In this document: positions 7,637 to 13,636 of the stretch, piece by piece
How positions within the stretch are numbered: the stretch's first letter is position 1
Layout of the letters: every line of letters starts with the position of its first letter
DNA from: Tardiphaga sp.
GTDB lineage: Bacteria > Pseudomonadota > Alphaproteobacteria > Rhizobiales > Xanthobacteraceae
Assembly: GCA_028290325.1 (NCBI GenBank)
Contig: JAQGJY010000043.1
Location: 1-13,922 of the forward strand
Length of the DNA: 13,922 nucleotides
Reading direction: 5' to 3'
Notes under the pieces: generated by a model
Told to the model about the DNA's origin: nothing
Seen by the model: the letters and a program-made list of their open reading frames with translations, nothing else
Databases searched by the model: none
Made by a program: the position numbers and the translations under genes

Positions 7637-7667
7637 TGACGTCGGATCGCGCATCACATCCGCGTCA
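7637..7667 (+). terminator. interrupted hairpin after the MDR oxidoreductase gene
   Basis: TGACG (7637-7641) pairs with CGTCA (7663-7667), and GGAT (7644-7647) with ATCC (7658-7661), around a 10-base loop. It begins 24 bases after the stop codon and has no T-tract, so it is a weak terminator candidate. Confidence 0.25.
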
Positions 7668-7688
7668 TCGCCGAGGTGCGGCAAGTCC

Positions 7689-7700
7689 ATGCAGTTGCAT
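7689..7700. promoter_or_regulatory. short palindrome upstream of the FMN reductase gene
   Basis: ATGCA-GT-TGCAT is a perfect palindrome with a 2-base centre, 67 bases before the ATG of the FMN reductase. A poor promoter-like pair overlaps it (TTGCAT at 7695, TAGATT at 7717, 16-base spacing). It could be an operator, but chance is not excluded. Confidence 0.2.
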
Positions 7701-7767
7701 CGTCTGCCGTGAGCGCTAGATTGCGCGCGGCGGGCAGGGTCGTCCGCGCGAACAAAGGAATTCCGTT

Positions 7768-8325
7768 ATGGCCAGCCCATACAAAATCGCCATCGTCGTC
7801 GGCAGCCTGCGCAAGGAGGCGTTCTCTCTCAAGATCGGCAAGGCGCTGCAAAAGCTCGCGCCCGACGCGCTGAAGCTCGATTTGCTGACGCTGGAGAGCC
7901 TGTCGTTTTTCAATCAGGATCTCGAAGCCAACCCGCCGGCCGACTGGCTCAAGCTGCGCGACACGTTGAAAGCCTCCGACGGCGCGATCTTCGTGACGCC
8001 CGAATATAACCGCTCGATTCCGGGCGTGCTGAAGAACGCGATCGACATCGCCTCGCGGCCCTATGGGCAAAGCTCGCTGAACGGTCTTGCGATCGGCATC
8101 ATCGGCAATTCGCCCGGCGCGCAAGGCGGTGTCTCGGCCGTCAAGCACCTGCAGACCATTTTGCCGGGCATCTCGGGCCCGATCCTGCAACAGCCGGAAA
8201 TGTATCTGGGCATGATCGGCGAGGCGTTCGACGACAAGGGCGAGCTGACCAAGGATTCCGTCAAGCAATTCCTGCTGAAATATCTCGATGCCTACGCGAC
8301 GTGGGTCGCGTTGCATAAGGGCTAA
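7768..8325 (+). CDS. NADPH-dependent FMN reductase (chromate/quinone reductase-like flavodoxin fold)
   Basis: A 185-aa cytoplasmic flavoprotein of the NADPH-dependent FMN reductase family, which reduces quinones, azo dyes or metal oxyanions in vitro and is often tied to oxidative-stress defence. The FMN-phosphate loop GSLRKEAFSLKIG follows the first strand (residues 12-24), and the second flavin loop is TPEYNRSIPGVLKNAID, the family hallmark, at about residues 77-93. The length fits ChrR/YieF-type enzymes. The start has AAGGAA with 7 bases of spacing. Very strong hairpins follow the stop codon, so transcription probably ends here. The preceding oxidoreductase may be functionally linked, but nothing in the sequence proves it. 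The physiological substrate is not known. Confidence 0.92.
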   Translation: MASPYKIAIVVGSLRKEAFSLKIGKALQKLAPDALKLDLLTLESLSFFNQDLEANPPADWLKLRDTLKASDGAIFVTPEYNRSIPGVLKNAIDIASRPYGQSSLNGLAIGIIGNSPGAQGGVSAVKHLQTILPGISGPILQQPEMYLGMIGEAFDDKGELTKDSVKQFLLKYLDAYATWVALHKG

Positions 8326-8330
8326 GCGCC

Positions 8331-8383
8331 CGGTCCATGTCCCCGGCGCGGCGCGGCGCAAGCCAGGCGCCGCGCCCGGACCG
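8331..8383 (+). terminator. strong GC hairpin with GCAA tetraloop after the FMN reductase gene
   Basis: GGCGCGGCGC (8345-8354) pairs perfectly with GCGCCGCGCC (8367-8376). Inside, GGC-GCAA-GCC adds three pairs capped by a GNRA tetraloop (8355-8364). Outside, CGGTCC (8331-8336) can pair with GGACCG (8378-8383). There is no T-tract, so the element may stall or protect the transcript end rather than act as a classic intrinsic terminator. Confidence 0.55.
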
Positions 8384-8406
8384 ATACGAGGGTGTCGCTG
8401 CTGACA

Positions 8407-8466
8407 GTCCCGGCTCCGCGCAGCGGCCTGATCGGCGATGCCGATCGACCGCTTCGCGTCAGGGAC
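8407..8466. repeat. 60-base interrupted palindrome upstream of ftsB
   Basis: Four nested pairs line up: GTCCC (8407-8411) with GGGAC (8462-8466), CGCG (8417-8420) with CGCG (8455-8458), AGCGG (8422-8426) with CCGCT (8449-8453), and GATCGGC (8430-8436) with GCCGATC (8440-8446) around a 3-base loop. This is 21 pairs with small internal loops. It could be a structured RNA, a second terminator or a dispersed palindromic repeat. I do not recognise the family. Confidence 0.45.
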
Positions 8467-8490
8467 ACGACGCTTGAATTTCACCAGCCG

Positions 8491-8506
8491 TTAGCCTCGC
8501 ATTAAC
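8491..8506 (+). promoter_or_regulatory. candidate CtrA box upstream of ftsB
   Basis: TTAG-N7-TTAAC differs by one base from the alphaproteobacterial CtrA consensus TTAA-N7-TTAAC. It ends 21 bases before the ftsB ATG, close enough to overlap a promoter. CtrA controls cell-cycle and division genes in this class, so the position in front of a division gene is meaningful. Binding is inferred from the motif only. Confidence 0.35.
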
Positions 8507-8527
8507 CGGGTCGCCGCATTTTGGCGC

Positions 8528-8845
8528 ATGGTCTCGCGCACACGATTGAAATCCCTGTTCACCGGCATCGTCCTCTACGCGATGGCCGCGGCGATGATCT
8601 GTTACTTCGGCGTCAATGCCTATACCGGCAAATATGGCCTCAATGCCCGGCAGGAACTCGATCAGGAAATCATCGCCCTGACTTCAGAGCTCGCACGCCT
8701 GAAAAAAGAGCGCGCGGAAGGCGAGCAGCGCGTCTCGCTGTTGCGCAGCGAGCGGGTCGATCCCGACATGCTCGACGAGCGCGTGCGCTTCCAGCTCGAT
8801 TTCGCGCATCCGCGTGATCTGGTGCGGATGACCATCAAGAACTGA
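8528..8845 (+). CDS. ftsB: FtsB/DivIC-family septum formation initiator
   Basis: A 105-aa single-pass membrane protein of the FtsB/DivIC family, which with FtsL and FtsQ links early and late divisome proteins and helps to activate septal wall synthesis. There is a short basic N terminus (R4, R6, K8), one transmembrane helix at about residues 11-29, then a charged periplasmic coiled coil at about 42-76 (LDQEIIALTSELARLKKER). It ends with the family pattern of VDPDMLDERVRFQLDFAHP (72-90). The sequence is short and diverged, as usual for this family, but the position directly before pdhA is typical in alphaproteobacteria and supports the call. No clear Shine-Dalgarno sequence precedes the ATG. 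A possible CtrA box lies just upstream. Confidence 0.85.
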   Translation: MVSRTRLKSLFTGIVLYAMAAAMICYFGVNAYTGKYGLNARQELDQEIIALTSELARLKKERAEGEQRVSLLRSERVDPDMLDERVRFQLDFAHPRDLVRMTIKN

Positions 8846-8869
8846 CACCGGGACCGCGATCCTGTCAGG

Positions 8870-8880
8870 TTGCAGTGCAA
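8870..8880. promoter_or_regulatory. palindrome in the pdhA upstream region
   Basis: TTGCA-G-TGCAA is a perfect 11-base palindrome 94 bases before pdhA, in the 129-bp spacer where a pdh promoter would lie. It may be an operator for a transcription factor sensing carbon status. The regulator is unknown and a chance occurrence is possible. Confidence 0.25.
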
Positions 8881-8974
8881 GGTAAGATTGTGCTTTTGGG
8901 CGGGACGCAATACTTTCCAACCGCGCAGCAATTCGGCTAGACAGGGATCATAAATCCTCTCAGCCGGATGTGAC

Positions 8975-10000
8975 ATGGCCGCAGCGAAGAAGACGACCGA
9001 CCAGGCAGCAACCGACAGCAAAAGCGGCAGCCATGCGCCGCCGGATTTCACCAAGGACGAGGAGCTTCGCGCGCTGCGCGACATGCTCTTGATCCGCCGC
9101 TTCGAGGAAAAGGCCGGCCAGCTGTATGGCATGGGCGCGATCGGCGGCTTCTGCCATCTTTATATCGGTCAGGAAGCCATCGTCGTCGGCATGCAGATGG
9201 CGCTGAAACACGGCGACCAAGTCATCACCGGCTATCGCGATCACGGCCATATGCTCGCCACGGGCATGGAAGCCAAAGGCGTGATGGCGGAACTGACCGG
9301 ACGGCAGGGCGGCTATTCCAAGGGGAAGGGCGGCTCCATGCACATGTTCAGCAAGGAGAAGAATTTCTACGGCGGCCACGGCATCGTCGGCGCGCAGGTC
9401 TCGCTCGGGACGGGGCTGGCGTTCGCCAACCGTTATCGCGGCAACGACAACGTCAGCATCGCGTATTTCGGCGACGGCGCCTCCAATCAGGGCCAGGTCT
9501 ATGAGAGCTTCAACATGGCCGAGCTGTGGAAGCTGCCGGTCGTCTACGTAATCGAGAACAATCGGTACGCGATGGGCACCTCGGTGACGCGCTCCTCCGC
9601 GCAGACCGATTTCTCGAAGCGCGGCATCTCGTTCAATATTCCCGGCGAGCAGGTCGATGGCATGGACGTGCGCGCCGTGAAAGCGGCCGGCGACAAGGCC
9701 GTGCAATGGTGCCGCGACGGCAAGGGTCCGTTCATTCTCGAAATGCAGACCTACCGCTATCGCGGCCATTCAATGTCCGACCCGGCGAAGTATCGGACCC
9801 GCGAGGAAGTCGACAAGGTCCGCCACGATCAGGATCCGATCGAGCAGGTCCGCAATCGGCTGCTCGCCCTCGGGGTCAGCGAGCAGGATCTCAAGAAGGT
9901 CGACGCGGAGGTCCGCGCGATCGTCAACGAGTCGGCCGAGTTCGCGCAGAACGACGCCGAGCCCGATCCGTCCGAATTGTGGACCGATATCCTTCGCTAA
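8975..10000 (+). CDS. pdhA: pyruvate dehydrogenase E1 component, alpha subunit
   Basis: With PdhB it forms the alpha2beta2 E1 enzyme that decarboxylates pyruvate on thiamine diphosphate and passes the acetyl group to the lipoyl arm of E2. The 341-aa protein has an Ala/Lys-rich tail of about 24 residues, then the domain start TKDEELRALRDMLLIRRFEEK (26-46). The TPP/Mg motif runs from GDGASNQG (166-173) to ENNRYAMGTS (194-203). The regulatory-loop region RYRGHSMSDPAKYR (261-274) is conserved. The split alpha/beta form, as opposed to the single-chain AceE of enterobacteria, is normal for alphaproteobacteria. The start matches family N termini, although the ribosome binding site (GGAT) is weak. 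It is followed by pdhB after 65 bases containing a small hairpin. Confidence 0.97.
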   Translation: MAAAKKTTDQAATDSKSGSHAPPDFTKDEELRALRDMLLIRRFEEKAGQLYGMGAIGGFCHLYIGQEAIVVGMQMALKHGDQVITGYRDHGHMLATGMEAKGVMAELTGRQGGYSKGKGGSMHMFSKEKNFYGGHGIVGAQVSLGTGLAFANRYRGNDNVSIAYFGDGASNQGQVYESFNMAELWKLPVVYVIENNRYAMGTSVTRSSAQTDFSKRGISFNIPGEQVDGMDVRAVKAAGDKAVQWCRDGKGPFILEMQTYRYRGHSMSDPAKYRTREEVDKVRHDQDPIEQVRNRLLALGVSEQDLKKVDAEVRAIVNESAEFAQNDAEPDPSELWTDILR

Positions 10001-10012
10001 TTTTGTTGCCGT

Positions 10013-10029
10013 GACGGCGATCCGCCGTC
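10013..10029 (+). other. small hairpin in the pdhA-pdhB spacer
   Basis: GACGGCG (10013-10019) and CGCCGTC (10023-10029) form a perfect 7-bp stem with a 3-base loop, 12 bases after the pdhA stop codon. It follows TTTTG instead of preceding a T-tract, so it is more likely an RNA-stability or processing element than a terminator inside the operon. Confidence 0.35.
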
Positions 10030-10065
10030 GCGCGCGACCTGCCAGACAATTCGTTCGGAGCGACC

Positions 10066-11478
10066 ATGCCCATTGATGTTCTGATGCCCGCTTTGTCGCC
10101 GACCATGGAGAAGGGCAACCTCTCCAAGTGGCTGAAAAAGGAGGGCGACGCGATCAAGTCCGGTGACGTGATCGCCGAGATCGAAACCGACAAGGCGACG
10201 ATGGAAGTCGAGGCCACCGACGAGGGCACGCTCGGCAAGATCCTGATCGCCGAAGGCACCCAGGACGTCGCGGTCAACACGCCGATCGCGACAATTCTCG
10301 CCGAGGGCGAGGATGCGTCGGCGGCGCCGGCACCAAAGGCCGAAAAGAACGCCGATGCGAAATCCGTCGAGAACAAATCCGACGCGACCGGCGATCCCGA
10401 GAAGTCGCCGAAATCCTCCGACATCAAAGCCGAGAGTCATCCGTCGCCCAGGAAGGACACCCCCGAGCCGGATCCGGAGGTGCCCGAAGGCACCGAGATG
10501 GTGATGACGACATTGCGCGAGGCTTTGCGCGACGCGATGGCCGAGGAAATGCGCCGCGATCCCGATGTGTTCATCATGGGCGAGGAAGTCGCGGAATATC
10601 AGGGCGCCTACAAGGTCACGCAGGGGCTGTTGCAGGAATTTGGCGACAGGCGCGTGATCGATACGCCAATCACCGAGCATGGCTTCGCCGGCGTCGGTGT
10701 CGGCGCGGCGATGGCCGGCCTCAAGCCGATCGTCGAATTCATGACGTTCAACTTCGCCATGCAGGCGATCGACCAGATCATCAACTCGGCCGCCAAGACG
10801 CTCTACATGTCCGGCGGCCAGATGGGTTGTCCGATCGTGTTTCGCGGCCCGAACGGCGCCGCCTCGCGCGTCGCCGCGCAGCACAGCCAGGATTACTCGG
10901 CGTGGTATTCGCAGGTGCCGGGCCTCAAGGTGATCGCGCCCTATTCGGTCGCCGACTACAAGGGCCTGCTCAAGGCTGCGATCCGCGATCCCAATCCGGT
11001 GATCTTCCTTGAACATGAAATGCTCTACGGCGTCTCCGGTCCGGTGCCGAAGCTCGACGATTACGTGCTGCCGATCGGCAAGGCTCGCGTCGTCCGCACC
11101 GGCGCCCACGTCACGATCATCTCGTGGTCGCACGGCATGACCTACGCTCTCAAAGCCGCCGACGAACTGGCGAAAGACGGCATCGAGGCCGAGGTCATCG
11201 ATCTGCGCACGCTGCGGCCGCTCGATACCGAGACCATCCTCAATTCGGTGAAAAAAACCGGCCGCGCCGTCGCGGTGGAAGAGGGTTGGCAGCAAAACGG
11301 CGTCGGCGCGGAATTGTCGGCGCGGATCATGGAAGGCGCGTTCGATTATCTCGACGCGCCGGTCGCGCGCGTCTCCGGCAAGGACGTGCCGATGCCCTAC
11401 GCGGCCAACCTCGAAAAGCTGGCGCTGCCTTCGGTCGCCGACGTCGTCGCGGCCGCCAAGGCCGTTTGTTATCGGTGA
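10066..11478 (+). CDS. pdhB: pyruvate dehydrogenase E1 component, beta subunit with N-terminal lipoyl domain
   Basis: The beta half of E1, carrying its own lipoyl domain. Residues 1-83 are a biotinyl-lipoyl domain with Lys43 in the ETDKAT hairpin as the lipoylation site. Residues 84-143 are a Lys/Glu/Pro/Ser-rich flexible linker. Residues 144-470 are the E1-beta transketolase-type domain, starting at MVMTTLREALRDAM, with GEEVAEYQGAYKVT (the TPP-contacting Glu region) and EHGFAGVGVGAAMAGLKPI, and ending with the transketolase C-terminal domain. E1-beta subunits elsewhere are about 325 aa; the extra lipoyl domain is a known alphaproteobacterial trait (for example Zymomonas and Sinorhizobium). 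The lipoyl domain is about 80% identical to that of PdhC in this window. The start has GGAG 5 bases upstream. The DUF5076-like gene begins 3 bases after the stop. Confidence 0.97.
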   Translation: MPIDVLMPALSPTMEKGNLSKWLKKEGDAIKSGDVIAEIETDKATMEVEATDEGTLGKILIAEGTQDVAVNTPIATILAEGEDASAAPAPKAEKNADAKSVENKSDATGDPEKSPKSSDIKAESHPSPRKDTPEPDPEVPEGTEMVMTTLREALRDAMAEEMRRDPDVFIMGEEVAEYQGAYKVTQGLLQEFGDRRVIDTPITEHGFAGVGVGAAMAGLKPIVEFMTFNFAMQAIDQIINSAAKTLYMSGGQMGCPIVFRGPNGAASRVAAQHSQDYSAWYSQVPGLKVIAPYSVADYKGLLKAAIRDPNPVIFLEHEMLYGVSGPVPKLDDYVLPIGKARVVRTGAHVTIISWSHGMTYALKAADELAKDGIEAEVIDLRTLRPLDTETILNSVKKTGRAVAVEEGWQQNGVGAELSARIMEGAFDYLDAPVARVSGKDVPMPYAANLEKLALPSVADVVAAAKAVCYR

Positions 11479-11481
11479 ACG

Positions 11482-11787
11482 ATGGCTGGTCCGAAAGAGC
11501 AACCATTGCCGCCGGATGTCGCGGGTCGTGACGACGCCACCGAAGTGCTGCGCGCCTTCGTTGTCGATGGCGGATTGTCGATCGCCTTCACGCGCGCATT
11601 CGAGGAGCCCGCCATGTGGGGGCTGCTGCTGGTCGATATCGCGCGCCACGCCGCGCGCGCTTATGCGCGCGAGAGCGCGTATTCCGAGGACGAGGCGCTG
11701 AACCGCATCGTCGAAATGTTCGAAGCCGAAATCGCGCGTCCGACTGACACAGGCACCACGGCGCCCCGGTCGCAACAAGGTCACTGA
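11482..11787 (+). CDS. DUF5076-like small protein inside the pdh cluster
   Basis: A 101-aa soluble protein of unknown function. From memory it resembles the DUF5076 proteins found at this same place, between pdhB and pdhC, in Bradyrhizobium-like genomes. An acidic/polar N terminus precedes a strand-like segment (TEVLRAFVVDGGLSIAF), the conserved-looking core EEPAMWGLLLVDIARHAARAYA (about residues 41-62), and an amphipathic helix SEDEALNRIVEMFEAEI (68-84). It has no signal peptide, membrane helix or cysteine. It starts 3 bases after the pdhB stop and ends 2 bases before the pdhC start, so it must be cotranscribed and is probably translationally coupled with both. That location suggests a role in PDH complex assembly or regulation, but this is inference only. 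Confidence 0.8.
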   Translation: MAGPKEQPLPPDVAGRDDATEVLRAFVVDGGLSIAFTRAFEEPAMWGLLLVDIARHAARAYARESAYSEDEALNRIVEMFEAEIARPTDTGTTAPRSQQGH

Positions 11788-11789
11788 CA

Positions 11790-13148
11790 ATGCCAATCAA
11801 TATTTTGATGCCCGCGCTGTCGCCGACGATGGAGAAGGGCAACCTCGCCAAGTGGCTCAAGAAAGAGGGCGACGCGGTCAAGTCCGGCGACATCATCGCG
11901 GAGATCGAGACTGACAAGGCGACGATGGAGGTCGAGGCCGTCGATGACGGCACCATCGCGAAGATCGTGGTGGCCGAGGGGACGCAGGACGTCGCGGTCA
12001 ACGACGTGATCGCGGTGATGGTTAGCGAAGGCGAGGACGTCAAGGCGGCTGGAGCAGGGGCCGGCAAGGCTGAGAAGACGGCCCCTGTCGAGCAGAAAGC
12101 CAAACCGGAAACGGCCTCACCTCCGCCCTCTGGGGAGAGGTCGATGCCGACCGACACGAAGGCGTCGGGTGAGGGGAAGCCGTCCTCGAAACACAGTGCT
12201 CCCTCACAAGCCAACGGCCATGACCGCATCTTCGCCTCGCCGCTCGCCAAGCGCCTCGCCAAGGATGCCGGTATCGAAATAAGCCGCATCACCGGCACCG
12301 GCCCGCATGGCCGCGTCATCGCCCGCGACGTCAGCGAAGCCAAATCCGGCAAGGGCCTGAAGGCCGCCCCGGCAAGCGCTGCGGCGCCCGCCGCTGCGCC
12401 TGTCGCCATGTCCGACAAGCAGATCATGGGCTTCTACAAAGAGGGCAGCTACGAGGTGATCCCGCATGACGGGATGCGTCGCACGATCGCGCAACGTCTC
12501 ACCCAATCGACCCAGACCATCCCGCATTTCTATTTGACGATGGACTGCAACCTCGACGCGCTCCTGGCCGCCCGCGAGCAGATTAACGCCGCGGCGCCCA
12601 CGGACAACGACAGGAAGCCGGCCTACAAGCTCTCGGTGAACGACTTCGTCATCAAGGCGATGGCGGTGGCGTTGCAGCGCGTGCCGAGCGCCAACGTCTC
12701 ATGGACCGAGGCCGGCATGCTCAAGCATAAAACGTCCGACGTCGGTGTCGCCGTCGCGATGCCGGGCGGTCTGATCACGCCGATCATCCGCAGCGCGGAA
12801 ACTCAATCGCTGTCGTCGATCTCCAACCAGATGAAGGATTTCGCCGCGCGCGCGCGCAATCGCAAACTCCGGCCCGAGGAATATCAAGGCGGCACCACGG
12901 CGGTGTCCAATCTCGGCATGTTCGGCATCAAGGATTTCACCGCCGTCATCAACCCGCCGCATGCGACGATCCTGGCGGTCGGCGCGGGTGAGGAACGGGC
13001 GATCGTCAAGAACGGCAAGATCGAGATCGCCACCGTGATGAGCGTGACATTGTCCTGCGATCACCGCGCGGTCGATGGCGCGCTCGGCGCGGAATTGCTC
13101 GGCGCGTTCAAGGCGCTGATCGAAACCCCCGTCATGATGATGGTGTAA
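11790..13148 (+). CDS. pdhC: pyruvate dehydrogenase E2, dihydrolipoamide acetyltransferase
   Basis: E2 forms the core of the PDH complex and moves the acetyl group from E1 to CoA. The 452 aa run in this order: a lipoyl domain (1-83, Lys43 in ETDKAT), a flexible linker, the peripheral subunit-binding domain (about 147-183, FASPLAKRLAKDAGIEI to GPHGRVIARDV), an Ala/Pro linker, and the acyltransferase domain from about 218 to the end, with His425 and Asp429 in the catalytic HRAVDG motif. The first linker contains an unusual Pro/Ser/Gly stretch (about 109-131) whose DNA is a palindromic repeat, described separately. The start lies 2 bases after the DUF5076-like gene, with AAGG 9 bases upstream. 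A tautomerase gene, not lpdA, follows 3 bases after the stop. Confidence 0.97.
   Translation: MPINILMPALSPTMEKGNLAKWLKKEGDAVKSGDIIAEIETDKATMEVEAVDDGTIAKIVVAEGTQDVAVNDVIAVMVSEGEDVKAAGAGAGKAEKTAPVEQKAKPETASPPPSGERSMPTDTKASGEGKPSSKHSAPSQANGHDRIFASPLAKRLAKDAGIEISRITGTGPHGRVIARDVSEAKSGKGLKAAPASAAAPAAAPVAMSDKQIMGFYKEGSYEVIPHDGMRRTIAQRLTQSTQTIPHFYLTMDCNLDALLAAREQINAAAPTDNDRKPAYKLSVNDFVIKAMAVALQRVPSANVSWTEAGMLKHKTSDVGVAVAMPGGLITPIIRSAETQSLSSISNQMKDFAARARNRKLRPEEYQGGTTAVSNLGMFGIKDFTAVINPPHATILAVGAGEERAIVKNGKIEIATVMSVTLSCDHRAVDGALGAELLGAFKALIETPVMMMV
12115..12174 (+). repeat. palindromic repeat in frame within pdhC
   Basis: Outer arms CCTCACC (12115-12121) and GGTGAGG (12168-12174) pair perfectly. Inside are two hairpins: CCTCT-GGGG-AGAGG (12127-12140) and CGATGCC (12142-12148) with GGCGTCG (12161-12167, one G-T pair). 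The GGGGAGAGGTCG and CGGGTGAGGGG blocks match, from memory, the ends of a dispersed intergenic repeat of Rhizobiales. It is read through in frame as part of the linker between the lipoyl and E1/E3-binding domains, where extra residues are tolerated. Confidence 0.6.
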
Positions 13149-13151
13149 GCG

Positions 13152-13532
13152 ATGCCGCTGGTTCGCGTATCGCTTCGTGCAGGTCAGTCCGATGCTTACA
13201 AACGAGCGATCGGTGACGGTATCTACACGGCGTTGCGTGAAACGTTCAATGTACCGGACGAAGATCGTTTCATCGTGATCTCCGAACATAACCCGGCGGA
13301 ATTCCAGTTCAGCAAAACCTACATGGACATCGCGCGCAGCGATGATTTGGTGGTTATCCAGATCACTGTCAGCAATACGCGCGACGTCGTTCAGAAGCAG
13401 GCTCTGTACGCGCGGATCGTCGAAAAGCTGGCGGCCGACCCCGGTGTGCGTGGGGAAGATGTGTTCATCAATCTGCTCGAAGTCGTGAAAGAAAACTGGT
13501 CGTTCGGCAATGGCGTCGCCCAGTACGTCTGA
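13152..13532 (+). CDS. tautomerase family protein
   Basis: A 126-aa protein resembling the tautomerase superfamily (PF14552-like, longer than the 60-70 aa 4-oxalocrotonate tautomerases). Met is followed directly by Pro, the catalytic N-terminal proline of the family once Met is removed, in MPLVRVSLRAGQSDAYKRAI. The core IYTALRETFNVPDEDRFIVISEH and the C-terminal stretch GVRGEDVFINLLEVVKENWSFGNG fit the beta-alpha-beta repeats and the ENWSFG end seen in relatives. Such enzymes isomerise keto-enol acids or dehalogenate; the substrate is unknown. It begins 3 bases after the pdhC stop, so it sits inside the pdh operon although no PDH function is known for it. Over 13201-13380 the GC content is about 51%, against about 64% just upstream in pdhC, which suggests later acquisition. 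Confidence 0.88.
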   Translation: MPLVRVSLRAGQSDAYKRAIGDGIYTALRETFNVPDEDRFIVISEHNPAEFQFSKTYMDIARSDDLVVIQITVSNTRDVVQKQALYARIVEKLAADPGVRGEDVFINLLEVVKENWSFGNGVAQYV

Positions 13533-13577
13533 CGTGGTCTAACAACGCTTAGTTTCGAGTTTCATTCTTTATCGTGT

Positions 13578-13618
13578 CGTCTCCCGTCTCGGCAGCACAT
13601 GCTGCGCGCGAGGAGACG
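13578..13618 (+). other. long interrupted hairpin just upstream of lpdA
   Basis: CGTCTC (13578-13583) pairs with GAGACG (13613-13618), CTCG (13588-13591) with CGAG (13609-13612), and GCAGC (13592-13596) with GCTGC (13601-13605) around an ACAT loop. The base of the stem ends 18 bases before the lpdA ATG. It has no T-tract. The preceding 13533-13577 stretch is AT-rich and could hold an lpdA promoter, but I cannot name clear boxes. Confidence 0.45.
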
Positions 13619-13636
13619 GAAGCAAGAGAACGCTCA

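Noticed and set aside
7654..8484. A 276-codon minus-strand frame opposite the FMN reductase gene
   Set aside because: It overlaps a clear flavodoxin-fold gene and the strong hairpins; the product is Arg-rich with no recognisable domain.
8960..9769. A 269-codon minus-strand frame opposite pdhA
   Set aside because: It is fully covered by the well-supported pdhA; the product has no family features.
10313..10504. A short plus-strand frame in the pdhB linker region
   Set aside because: It is an alternative-frame shadow, rich in Arg/Pro, lying over the linker of pdhB and without a ribosome binding site.
9997..11796. A 599-codon open frame on the minus strand opposite pdhB
   Set aside because: It mirrors pdhB and the DUF5076-like gene. 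Its translation is rich in Arg, His, Gly and Asp with no recognisable domain, as expected for the antisense of high-GC codons lacking stops.
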